This document shows positions 25,341 to 32,944 of a DNA stretch of 64,000 bases, one piece after another. Under the pieces are notes generated by a model. The model worked only from the letters and a program-made list of their open reading frames with translations, made no database searches and was not told the origin of the DNA. Position 1 is the first letter of the stretch. The number at the start of each line of letters is the position of its first letter. The DNA comes from Clostridium aestuarii (GTDB lineage Bacteria > Bacillota > Clostridia > Clostridiales > Clostridiaceae). Where the stretch lies: the NCBI RefSeq assembly GCF_026735135.1, contig NZ_JAPQER010000003.1, positions 310,001-374,000 on the forward strand, written 5' to 3'. The translations under genes were made by a program, and so were the position numbers.

Positions 25341-25371
25341 GTAATATAGTTTCATTATGAAACTATATTAC
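25341..25371. promoter_or_regulatory. 31-base palindromic operator before the DUF169 gene
   Basis: Fifteen-base perfect arms flank one central base, with half-site GTAATATAGTTTCAT. It starts 2 bases upstream of the ribosome binding site (25333-25339) and so lies over the transcription start or promoter. Size and symmetry fit MarR-family binding; the adjacent MarR gene is the obvious candidate. Confidence 0.65.
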
Positions 25372-25413
25372 ATCAGTTTAGAGTAAAAATCAATGGTTTA
25401 TTATAAAAATAAA

Positions 25414-25442
25414 GCTGTTAACAATTATTTATTGTCAACAGC
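25414..25442 (-). terminator. Terminator of the MarR-type gene
   Basis: Twelve-base arms with one mismatch (25414-25425 and 25431-25442). On the minus strand they are followed by a T-rich tail. Confidence 0.7.
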
Positions 25443-25452
25443 ACCATGATTA

Positions 25453-25914
25453 TTATTTATTTTCCAAATTATTAGAGGCTGAGAATATATTTTCTGCCAT
25501 TTGTTTCATAACCTTTTTTGTTATTTCTAGTTCTTTTTTTGATATGTTTTGAGAAAGTATTTTACTACTTTCACTAAGTATAAATATAATATCATTTTTA
25601 ATTTCTATTCCTTTTTCTGTAACATAAAGATGATGAATTCTCTTATCTCTAGAATCCTTTTTTTTATAAATATATCCAATATCAATTAGTTTTTTTATTG
25701 CCTTTGCAACATCAGCTTTTCTAAGTTTTAATAAGTCTACAAGCTCTTGTTGACATATTCCTTGATTATTATATAGTTCTATTAAAACTTTGTATTGATG
25801 CTTTTGTAAATTATACGGTTCTACTTGTTTAAAAATATAATAAAATAAATATCTAGAAATTATATCTATGTATTTTCCGATAGAATCATGTTCTGTAATA
25901 AAATCAATTTCCAA
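25453..25914 (-). CDS. MarR-family transcriptional regulator
   Basis: A 153-residue winged helix regulator. The HTH segment reads NNQGICQQELVDLLKLRKADVAKAIKKLIDIGYI (residues about 48-81) and the wing is KKDSRDKRIHHLYVT, both typical. Start is TTG at 25914 with AAAGGAAGTG about 8 bases upstream; no better ATG exists before the HTH. It probably represses the DUF169 gene through the 25341-25371 palindrome. Ligand unknown. Confidence 0.85.
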   Translation of the reverse strand: MEIDFITEHDSIGKYIDIISRYLFYYIFKQVEPYNLQKHQYKVLIELYNNQGICQQELVDLLKLRKADVAKAIKKLIDIGYIYKKKDSRDKRIHHLYVTEKGIEIKNDIIFILSESSKILSQNISKKELEITKKVMKQMAENIFSASNNLENK

Positions 25915-26086
25915 TTAATTCACTTCCTTTATCCTTTTATATAGAGTCATTGTCATTAATTATTATAATATAATAGTAAAAAAAACAAAAGTTGTGTCAA
26001 GAATAGTTTATATATTTGTTTTAGTTAAAAGTAGATTATTTTTAGGGTTGAATACAATTTGTACTTTTAAATAATATATTAAACTT

Positions 26087-26134
26087 AAATCAGCAGAAAT
26101 TATAAATGCTTAACTTACAATCTCTGCTAATTTA
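26087..26134 (-). terminator. Imperfect hairpin after the small minus-strand ORF
   Basis: Arms 26087-26105 and 26115-26134 contain AGCAGA/TCTGCT within a longer imperfect stem. The minus-strand end is AT-rich. It suggests that the short gene at 26135 is really transcribed. The 25915-26086 stretch shows nothing else. Confidence 0.45.
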
Positions 26135-26323
26135 TTAAATAACCATTTCATTATAAAAATTTTTCTTTTCACCTTTATAGTCTTTTATTTCAATAATACT
26201 TGTAGGCTTTTTATTTATTATCCTAGCAGGAATTCTAACAGCAGTAGAATGATAAGCTGTATCTTTTAATACTACTGTATTAACTCTAATTTTACTTCTA
26301 GAAGATATATAAATATTCCCCAT
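26135..26323 (-). CDS. Small hypothetical protein
   Basis: A 62-residue basic protein without cysteines, membrane segments or a recognised domain. Its N-terminal half looks beta-rich (NIYISSRSKIRVNTVVL). The ribosome binding site is poor (only GAGAC about 10 bases before the ATG). A hairpin follows the stop. It fills an otherwise empty 600-base gap before gltX. It may be a real small gene or a chance frame. Confidence 0.4.
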   Translation of the reverse strand: MGNIYISSRSKIRVNTVVLKDTAYHSTAVRIPARIINKKPTSIIEIKDYKGEKKNFYNEMVI

Positions 26324-26383
26324 ATTAGGGTGTCTCTTTTCTTTTTCTTTTCCTGTACCTCCTATCCCATTTAGGGTATATGA

Positions 26384-26393
26384 ACGTCAACTA
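26384..26393 (-). repeat. Solitary copy of the TAGTTGACGT repeat motif
   Basis: ACGTCAACTA here is the reverse complement of the motif repeated at 43438-43645 and found at 14145. It is followed by TAATAAG, as the inverted copy at 43636 is followed by TAAGAA. Probably the end of a worn mosaic repeat. Confidence 0.5.
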
Positions 26394-26472
26394 TAATAAG
26401 ACTGATTTCGCAATATCATTATATATTGACACCATCTTTCCTTTGGTATATGATAAAAATAGTGTCTAAAGT

Positions 26473-26509
26473 ATGCCTTTCATCCTAGGATGCGGATGAG
26501 AGGCATTTT
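26473..26509 (+). terminator. Hairpin in the gltX leader
   Basis: Thirteen-base arms (26473-26485 and 26494-26506, one G-U pair) flank an eight-base loop, followed by TTTTAAAATATTT. It lies 30 bases before the gltX start. It may be an attenuator or simply a terminator isolating gltX. No T-box consensus was seen. Confidence 0.45.
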
Positions 26510-26538
26510 AAAATATTTACATAATAGGAGTGAAAAAC

Positions 26539-28005
26539 ATGGGAGAAAGAGAAGTTAGAACTAGATTTGCACCTAGCCCAACTGGTTACATGCATATAGG
26601 AAATTTAAGAACGGCTCTTTATACTTATTTAATAGCTAAGCATGAAGATGGAAAATTCATATTAAGAATTGAAGATACTGACCAAGAAAGATATGTAGAA
26701 GGAGCAGTTGATGTTATTTATAGAACGCTTAAAATGACAGGCTTAAATCATGATGAAGGTCCAGATGTTGGAGGCCCTGTAGGTCCTTATATTCAAAGTG
26801 AACGTAAAGGAACATATCTTGGCTATGCTAAACAATTAGTAGAAAAAGGGGAAGCTTATTACGTTTTTAGCGATAAACCTGATGTGGTAGCTGAAATAAG
26901 CGAAAAAGAAAAGAAACCATATAAATATAATGCACAATATCATTCAATGACTAAAGAAGAAATAGAAGAAAAACTAGTTTCAGGGATTTCTTATGTTATT
27001 AGACAAAAAAATCCATCTGAAGGGGTAACTGTTTTTGAAGATGAAATTTATGGAACAATTAAAGTTGATAATTTAGAACTTGAAGATATGATACTTATAA
27101 AATCTGATGGTCTTCCAACATATAATTTTGCTAATGTTGTTGATGATCATTTAATGGAAATTACTCATATAGTTCGTGGTAATGAATATCTGTCTTCAGC
27201 ACCAAAATACAATCGTTTATATAGTGCTTTTGGATGGCCTGTACCAACTTATGTACATTGTCCTCCAATAATGAAAGATGCTCACAATAAGTTAAGTAAA
27301 AGAAATGGAGACGCGTCTTTTGAAGATTTATTAGCTAAAGGATATTTAAAAGAGGCTGTAGTAAACTTTATAGCATTACTTGGATGGAGTTCAGGAACAG
27401 ATCAAGAAATTTTTACTCTTGAAGAATTAATAGAAAAATTTGATTATAGACATATAAATAAATCTCCTGCAATCTTTGATGATGTTAAATTAAAATGGAT
27501 GAATGGAGAATATATTAAAAAACTTCCTCTTGAAGATTTTCATAAAAGAGCATTATCTTATTATGAACAAGTTTTTTCAAAAGAAACTATGGAAAAAATT
27601 GATCTATTAAAAATAAGTGAACTTCTTCAAACAAGAGTTGAAGTTTTAAATGAAATTCCAGAAAAAATTACTTTCTTTGAATCAGTACCAGAGTATGATA
27701 TTTCACTGTATATTCATAAAAGAATGAAGACTAACCCTGAAAATTCATTGCCTACTTTAGAAAGAGTTTTACCAGTACTTGAAAAATTAGAGGATTGGTC
27801 TTTGGATTCAATACACAATACAATATTTGATTTAATAAAAGAAATGGAAGTTAAAAATGGTGTGGTTTTATGGCCTATAAGAACAGTACTTTCAGGTGAA
27901 AAATCTACTCCAGGTGGAGCTTTTGAATTAGCTGAAATCTTAGGCAAAGAAGAATCATTAAGAAGAATTAGAGTTGGAATTGAAAAGTTAAAAAATGAAA
28001 TATAA
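26539..28005 (+). CDS. gltX: Glutamyl-tRNA synthetase
   Basis: Class I aminoacyl-tRNA synthetase charging tRNA-Glu (and often tRNA-Gln in clostridia, followed by amidation). The 488 residues have the HIGH-type signature [12 protein letters not shown] at the N-terminus and KLSKRNG as the KMSKS loop near residue 253, then the helical anticodon-binding domain. AGGAG lies 8 bases before ATG 26539; an in-frame GTG at 26530 overlaps it and is rejected. Length is normal for the family. Confidence 0.95.
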   Translation: MGEREVRTRFAPSPTGYMHIGNLRTALYTYLIAKHEDGKFILRIEDTDQERYVEGAVDVIYRTLKMTGLNHDEGPDVGGPVGPYIQSERKGTYLGYAKQLVEKGEAYYVFSDKPDVVAEISEKEKKPYKYNAQYHSMTKEEIEEKLVSGISYVIRQKNPSEGVTVFEDEIYGTIKVDNLELEDMILIKSDGLPTYNFANVVDDHLMEITHIVRGNEYLSSAPKYNRLYSAFGWPVPTYVHCPPIMKDAHNKLSKRNGDASFEDLLAKGYLKEAVVNFIALLGWSSGTDQEIFTLEELIEKFDYRHINKSPAIFDDVKLKWMNGEYIKKLPLEDFHKRALSYYEQVFSKETMEKIDLLKISELLQTRVEVLNEIPEKITFFESVPEYDISLYIHKRMKTNPENSLPTLERVLPVLEKLEDWSLDSIHNTIFDLIKEMEVKNGVVLWPIRTVLSGEKSTPGGAFELAEILGKEESLRRIRVGIEKLKNEI

Positions 28006-28040
28006 TAATGTTTAAACTTAAAAAATATAAAAATTTAAAT

Positions 28041-28095
28041 AAAAAATTGATCATAATACAGGCGTTGCCTATATTATGGTCAATTTTTTATTTTG
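28041..28095 (+). terminator. Terminator of gltX
   Basis: Long arms of about 23 bases (28041-28063 and 28067-28089, two G-U pairs) with a three-base loop, A-tract before and T-tract after. Confidence 0.85.
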
Positions 28096-28273
28096 CAGCT
28101 TTGTTATAAGAAAAAATTTATTTCTAATTCATAAATCACCTTTTTTCTAAAAGCATATAAGAAAATTCTTAATTATCCAATTTATTAAAATTGTTAATAG
28201 CAAGGATATATATTTTTATACAACAATAATATAAAGTTAAAGAATATATAAATAATAATAAAGTATATTACAT

Positions 28274-28365
28274 ATATTGTATTATTAATACAGTATACAA
28301 TATTTGAAAAGCGTATTGACAAAATATGGTTTTAAAAGATACAATGAAATTGTATAATGTATACA
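28274..28365 (+). promoter_or_regulatory. Promoter and candidate GntR-type operators of the larA/uxaA operon
   Basis: TTGACA at 28316-28321 and TACAAT at 28340-28345 (18-base spacer) form a sigma-A-type promoter. Just downstream TGTATA-ATG-TATACA (28351-28365) is a two-fold site. Upstream, ATATTGTAT (28274-28282) faces ATACAATAT (28295-28303). Positions over and upstream of the promoter suit a GntR/FCD repressor. The rest of the 28096-28396 gap is featureless AT-rich sequence. Confidence 0.5.
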
Positions 28366-28396
28366 TGATACTATTTAAATAGGGGGGATAGTTAAA

Positions 28397-29668
28397 ATGA
28401 TAAATATAAAGATACCTTACTATAAAAATTATTTGGATTTAAAAGTTTCACAAAATAATCTTAAAGCTGTTCTTACATCTAATGGAAAAAGCTATAAACC
28501 TAAATACAGTGAAAAAGAATTAGTAATAAATGCATTGAAAAATCCTATAAATTCTGAATCTTTAAAAAAGTTAGCTAAAGGCAAAGAAAAGGTTGTAATC
28601 GTTACCAGCGACCATACTAGAGCAGTACCTAGTAAAATCACTTTACCTTTAATTTTAAAGGAAGTAAGAGAGGGAAACTCACAAGCTAAGATTATAATAT
28701 TAGTAGCTACAGGATTGCATAGATCTACTACTAAAGAAGAAATGGTTAATATGTTTGGTAAAGATATAGTAGAAAATGAAAATATTATAGTTCATGATGT
28801 TAATAAAACAGAGGAAATGCAGTATATTGGTAAATTACCGTCAGGGGAAGAATTTTCAGTTAACCGTTTAGCAGTAGAAGCAGATTTGTTAGTAACAGAA
28901 GGTTTTATTGAACCTCATTTTTTTGCTGGATTTTCTGGAGGAAGAAAAAGTATACTACCAGGAATATCATCAAGAGAAACGGTAAATGCTAATCATTCCT
29001 CAAGGGCTATAGCACATCCTCTAGCAAAAACAGGAATATTAGATGGAAATCCTATACATGAAGATATGATATATGCTGCTAAAGCAGTAGGCGTTGATTT
29101 TATATTGAATGTTGCTCTTAATGAAGAAAAAGACATAATAGCAGCTTTTGCGGGCGATGTAAACGATGCTCATAGAAAAGGATGTAAATTTGTAGATGAA
29201 TTATCAAAAGCTGAAAGGGTTACAGCAGATATTGTTATAACAAGTAACGGAGGGTATCCACTTGATCAAAATTTGTATCAAGCACCTAAAGCTATTGCAA
29301 GCGCTGTAGAATGTTTAGGAAAAGATGGAGTTATAGTAATGGTTGCATCATGTATTGACGGTGTAGGTGGTACTAATTTTGAGCGACTAATGTTAAAAGG
29401 TAGCCCTGATGAACTGATAGATATTTTATTGAAAATACCTGATAAAGAAACAATATCTCAACAGTGGTGTGTTCAAAAATTTGCTTATATATTACAAGAG
29501 TATAAGTTAATACTTGTTACAAATTATTTAGATCATGAACTTATCAGAAAGATGAATATGATACCAGCTTCAAACTTAGATGAAGCAATGAAAATTGCAT
29601 ATAGTATAAAAGGAAATAATGCATCAGTAACTGTTATTCCTGATGGAGTATCGGTTATTGTTCATTAA
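28397..29668 (+). CDS. larA: Nickel-pincer-dependent LarA-family racemase/epimerase
   Basis: A 423-residue member of the lactate racemase family, which interconverts the C2 epimers of 2-hydroxyacids by hydride transfer on the nickel pincer cofactor. The catalytic and ligand residues fall at the same numbers as in L. plantarum LarA: His108 (ATGLHR), His174 (EPHFFAG), Lys184 (the covalent cofactor Lys in SGGRKS) and His200 (NANH). DHTR at 72-75 is also present. It is therefore likely active with cofactor made by larB/C/E at 6.8-9.7 kb. The operon with UxaA-type dehydratase subunits suggests a substrate other than, or besides, lactate. GGGGGG precedes ATG. Confidence 0.85.
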   Translation: MINIKIPYYKNYLDLKVSQNNLKAVLTSNGKSYKPKYSEKELVINALKNPINSESLKKLAKGKEKVVIVTSDHTRAVPSKITLPLILKEVREGNSQAKIIILVATGLHRSTTKEEMVNMFGKDIVENENIIVHDVNKTEEMQYIGKLPSGEEFSVNRLAVEADLLVTEGFIEPHFFAGFSGGRKSILPGISSRETVNANHSSRAIAHPLAKTGILDGNPIHEDMIYAAKAVGVDFILNVALNEEKDIIAAFAGDVNDAHRKGCKFVDELSKAERVTADIVITSNGGYPLDQNLYQAPKAIASAVECLGKDGVIVMVASCIDGVGGTNFERLMLKGSPDELIDILLKIPDKETISQQWCVQKFAYILQEYKLILVTNYLDHELIRKMNMIPASNLDEAMKIAYSIKGNNASVTVIPDGVSVIVH

Positions 29669-29707
29669 TAAACATTAGTTCAATTAATAAAATAGGAGGA
29701 TGATTAT

Positions 29708-30022
29708 ATGTCAGAAAAAATAGTTGGACTTCAAGTTAATGACTTAGATAATGTGGCTACAGTGTTTCAGGATACTAAAAAAGAAGCTATAGTTGAAGTT
29801 ATTGATAAAAAGGGAAATAAGAAACTAATTAAGACTTTGGCAGATATTCCGTTTGGACACAAAATTGCAGTTAAATTTACTAAAAAGGGTGAGCAAATAA
29901 CTAAATATGGTGAAGAAATTGGAGTTGCCACACAAAATATAGAAATAGGAGATTATGTACATATTCATAATCTTGAAAGTATAAGAGGTAGAGGTGATTG
30001 GAAAAAGAAGGAGGGAAAATAA
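29708..30022 (+). CDS. UxaA-family dehydratase small subunit (SAF domain)
   Basis: A 104-residue SAF-domain protein corresponding to the N-terminal part of altronate/galactarate-type dehydratases. The end motif HIHNLESIRGRGDW is the family HNxxSxRGRGD signature. It lies 39 bases after the LarA-like gene with AGGAGG before ATG, and its stop touches the start of the large subunit. With the next gene it should form one iron-dependent hydroxyacid dehydratase. Confidence 0.85.
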   Translation: MSEKIVGLQVNDLDNVATVFQDTKKEAIVEVIDKKGNKKLIKTLADIPFGHKIAVKFTKKGEQITKYGEEIGVATQNIEIGDYVHIHNLESIRGRGDWKKKEGK

Positions 30023-31189
30023 ATGAAACATTTTTTTAATGGCTATGTAAGAAAAAATGGAGATGTTGGTGCAAGAAACTATGTAGCAATAATGCCAAGT
30101 GTTGTTTGTGCTAATGAAGTAGTAGAGAGTATAGTAAGACAAACAACAGGAACAACAGGAATACTTCATCATAAAGGATGCTGCCAATTACCTCCAGATC
30201 TTGAACTTACAACTGAAGCTTTGATAAAAATTGGACAAAATCCTAATATAGGAGCTGTATTGGTTGTAAGTCTAGGATGTGAAGGTACAGATACAGATAG
30301 AGTAGTTGAAGAAATAGGAAAGTCAGGAAAGCCTGTTGAAAGAGTAAATATTCAAGAAATAGGTGGGACAAGTAAAGCTATACAAAATGGAATAGACTTA
30401 GCTCAAAAGCTTGCTATTGAAATATCAGGAATTCAAAGAGAACAGGTGGATTTATCACATTTTACACTTGGAATAAAATGTGGAGCTTCAGATACAACTT
30501 CAGGACTTTCATCTAATCCAGTAATTGGTTATATCGCTGATAAAGTTGTTGATGCTGGTGGTACTGTTATTTTTGGTGAAACTACTGAGTTTATAGGGGC
30601 AGAACATATACTTGCTAAAAGAGCTAAAACTCCGGAAGTTGCAGAAGACATATATAGAATTGTAAAGGAAATGGAAGATAGAGCAAAAGCTATTGGGGTT
30701 GATATGAGAAAAGGACAACCTACTCCAGGTAATATAAAAGGTGGATTAAGTTCTATTGAAGAAAAATCTTTAGGAGCTATTGTTAAATCAGGAACTAAAA
30801 CCATTGAGGGCGTTCTTAGTTATGTAGAAAAACCAAAAGAAAAAGGATTATGGGTGAAAGACACACCAGGAAGAGAAATAGAAGTATTAACTGCTATGGC
30901 GATAGGTGGAGCTCAAACAATTTGTTTTTCAACTGGACGTGGAGCACCACAGGGATTTCCAGTAGTTCCAGTAGTTAAAATTTGTGGTAATCCAATAACT
31001 TATGATAGAATGTGTAATGATATGGATATCAATGCTGGAAAAATTATAACAGGTGAAAAATCTTTAGAAGAGGTAGGAGAAGAAGCTTTTACTAAACTTT
31101 TAAGGGTGCTTTCAGGAGAAGTTACAAAAGGAGAAGAAATAAAATATACAAGTTCTATGGAAATATATACATTAGGTCCGGTAATTTAG
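30023..31189 (+). CDS. UxaA-family dehydratase large subunit
   Basis: A 388-residue catalytic part of an altronate-dehydratase-like enzyme that removes water from sugar acids or related 2,3-hydroxyacids. The N-terminal YVRKNGDVGARNYVAIMPSVVCAN matches the family start. Cysteines in HKGCCQLPPD, LGCEGTD and IKCGASDTTSG are candidate iron ligands, and the C-terminal half has TGRGAPQGFPVVPVVKICGNP. It starts directly after the small-subunit stop. The true substrate cannot be read from sequence; the preceding LarA-type epimerase suggests that a C2 epimer is made first. Confidence 0.85.
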   Translation: MKHFFNGYVRKNGDVGARNYVAIMPSVVCANEVVESIVRQTTGTTGILHHKGCCQLPPDLELTTEALIKIGQNPNIGAVLVVSLGCEGTDTDRVVEEIGKSGKPVERVNIQEIGGTSKAIQNGIDLAQKLAIEISGIQREQVDLSHFTLGIKCGASDTTSGLSSNPVIGYIADKVVDAGGTVIFGETTEFIGAEHILAKRAKTPEVAEDIYRIVKEMEDRAKAIGVDMRKGQPTPGNIKGGLSSIEEKSLGAIVKSGTKTIEGVLSYVEKPKEKGLWVKDTPGREIEVLTAMAIGGAQTICFSTGRGAPQGFPVVPVVKICGNPITYDRMCNDMDINAGKIITGEKSLEEVGEEAFTKLLRVLSGEVTKGEEIKYTSSMEIYTLGPVI

Positions 31190-31226
31190 TTGATAACTGA
31201 TGGAAGATTTTCATAAATATTTTTTA

Positions 31227-31290
31227 GATGCAGGTTTAAAGAGCTATATTGTGTTGTATTTAGCTTTAAACTTGGATCTATTTTTTTATA
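31227..31290 (+). terminator. Terminator of the larA/uxaA operon
   Basis: Imperfect stem pairing GGTTTAAAG-A-GCTA (from 31233) with TAGCTTTAAAC (31261-31271), extended by GAT/ATC ends, then a T7 run. Confidence 0.65.
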
Positions 31291-31423
31291 TGATAAAATA
31301 ATTTACAGTGAATTATTGGTAGTATAAAATATATTTTTACATTATACTTATGTAGTATTATAATAGGCTTTGTGATTAGATAAAGAATTATATGGAAAAT
31401 AAAGTCAAAACGGGGGTAATAAA

Positions 31424-31942
31424 TTGAGAATTAAGATAAAGGAAGAAAATAGAACTAAGAGAATAGTTTATAGTGGTGTAATTATTTGTATAGGAATAAT
31501 AGCTAACTGTTTTTTTACTATTAAGCTTCCAATTTTAAAAATGGGATTTGGATTTGTTCCAAGTATGTTGGCTGCTATTGTATTTGGTCCATTAATGGGA
31601 GCATTAATAAATGGAACTATAGATTTTATTAGTTCTATAATATTTCCAGTAGGTCCTTATTTCCCAGGTTTTACAATGAGTGCTTCCATAGCAGGAATTA
31701 TTTATGGAATGTTTCTTTATGAAAAAGATATAAATTCTAAAAGTCTTCTTAAGGCAATAATATTAAAAATTATTGTGATTAATTTGATTATAAATACATA
31801 TTGGATAAGTTTATTAACGGATAAAGCTTTTATAGTCGCTCTAATACCAAGAGTATCAAGGGATTTAATTATGATACCTGTAAAATTAATAGTAATGAAA
31901 ACCCTAGTACATTATTTAAGTAATAATGAGGTATTTACATAA
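31424..31942 (+). CDS. folT: Folate-family ECF transporter S component (FolT-like)
   Basis: A 172-residue membrane protein with about five or six segments and the S-component pattern GFVPSMLAAIVFGPLMGALINGTIDFI, in which conserved small residues contact the shared EcfT unit. It closely resembles folate-specific S components of clostridia. Start is TTG 31424, nine bases after a CGGGGG site. The shared EcfA/A'/T module is not in the window. The 234 bases upstream show no folate riboswitch consensus. Confidence 0.8.
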   Translation: MRIKIKEENRTKRIVYSGVIICIGIIANCFFTIKLPILKMGFGFVPSMLAAIVFGPLMGALINGTIDFISSIIFPVGPYFPGFTMSASIAGIIYGMFLYEKDINSKSLLKAIILKIIVINLIINTYWISLLTDKAFIVALIPRVSRDLIMIPVKLIVMKTLVHYLSNNEVFT

Positions 31943-31979
31943 AGAGGATTCTTAAGTGATGATAGAATGAGATAAATGA

Positions 31980-32006
31980 AAAAAAGCGGTATTAGCCGCT
32001 TTTTTA
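31980..32006. terminator. Bidirectional terminator between folT and the DUF4397 gene
   Basis: AAAAAAGCGG and CCGCTTTTTT arms (31980-31989 and 31996-32005) around a six-base loop. The A- and T-tracts serve both converging genes; the minus-strand gene stops within it. Confidence 0.85.
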
Positions 32007-32636
32007 GAAGTCTATATATGAATTTCCATCTAATGGTATCAAAACTTGTAGTGGAGGTTTCTTACCTAGTAGTCCTACGGCATATATAGTATAGAATCTA
32101 TTAGGTTTTAATTTTATATTAGGTATTGTTAGTGCAATATTAGATGTTCCAGCCTCTCGAGCTTGTATAGTGTAAGTTTTAGGGGCTACAGGTATATAAT
32201 CTGTTATTTCTTCAAAGCCTACATCATCAAATAGAATTGTTCCATCAGGAAGAGTTATATCTACTCGAGGGGTATTAGGTGATAAATGACCAAATCTAAC
32301 GTAAGTTTTACCATCTTCCATAGGAAGAATTGGATCTATAAAAGGAAGAAGCTTAATATCTTTAAGCATTCCAGTAGCAGCTACAGTATAAATTGTTTCA
32401 GGTTTAATACTTAGATAAGTATCTATAACCGGATTGGTTGTTTTGCCAGCAGGAAAAACTTTTATATTATAATTACCAGCTGGTATTTTTAGATATTCAG
32501 TAAAATATTTGTACTTAAGATTTTTTACAAGTATTTTTCCATTTGCATAAATATCTACTGGTGGTGCATCTGGAGAAGCATGAAATACTCTTACAAATGC
32601 TGTCATAGGTGTCCTAAAAAATAGAGGAGAAAACAT
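32004..32636 (-). CDS. DUF4397-domain protein
   Basis: A 210-residue protein with two tandem DUF4397 beta-sandwich repeats. The first opens with FVRVFHASPDAPPVDIYANGK (about 14-34) and the second with YVRFGHLSPNTPRVDITLPDG (about 111-131). No signal peptide is visible in this frame. Such proteins are usually extracytoplasmic or spore/cell-surface associated. ATG 32636 lies about 10 bases after GAAAGGTG; a GTG at 32648 sits inside that site. The 32649-32885 region upstream shows no further feature. Confidence 0.8.
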   Translation of the reverse strand: MFSPLFFRTPMTAFVRVFHASPDAPPVDIYANGKILVKNLKYKYFTEYLKIPAGNYNIKVFPAGKTTNPVIDTYLSIKPETIYTVAATGMLKDIKLLPFIDPILPMEDGKTYVRFGHLSPNTPRVDITLPDGTILFDDVGFEEITDYIPVAPKTYTIQAREAGTSNIALTIPNIKLKPNRFYTIYAVGLLGKKPPLQVLIPLDGNSYIDF

Positions 32637-32885
32637 ATATATAATCACCTTTCAAAAATTTTTCTACATAAATAGAATATGAAATTGGGTAGGAAAGAGT
32701 GAAAAAATATAGTTAAATTTTTGCATAGAGGAAGAAAAACTAAAAGTTAACGAATGTGGTTTAAAGGGTGTTTTCATAAAGAATAAATCAATGTAGAACT
32801 TGTAAATGTTATCCAAAAAGATTAAAATTATAATTGTATAACTTAATTAAAAAATAGTAAAAATTTATTAATTTAAGATAAAATA

Positions 32886-32925
32886 AAAATCAGATAGGTA
32901 TAAGGCTATATACCTATCTGATTTT
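32886..32925 (+). terminator. Strong hairpin in the yhaO leader
   Basis: Seventeen-base perfect arms (32886-32902 and 32909-32925) with loop AGGCTA and terminal A4/T4. The nearest upstream gene runs on the opposite strand, so a terminator here would act on the yhaO transcript itself or on antisense readthrough. Confidence 0.55.
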
Positions 32926-32944
32926 ATATAAAAGGAGAAGTTAA

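Noticed and set aside
26400..26538. T-box leader upstream of gltX
   Set aside because: No AGGGTGG-type T-box sequence or specifier stem seen; only a single hairpin.
29825..30187. Minus-strand frame spanning the uxaA small/large subunit junction
   Set aside because: Opposite two well-supported genes; Ser/Cys/Tyr-rich composition typical of antisense reading.
31190..31423. Folate (THF) riboswitch upstream of folT
   Set aside because: No recognisable conserved core was found; the only clear structure is the terminator of the preceding operon.
32649..32885. Hidden small gene between the DUF4397 and yhaO genes
   Set aside because: AT-rich sequence with frequent stops in all frames and no ribosome binding site.
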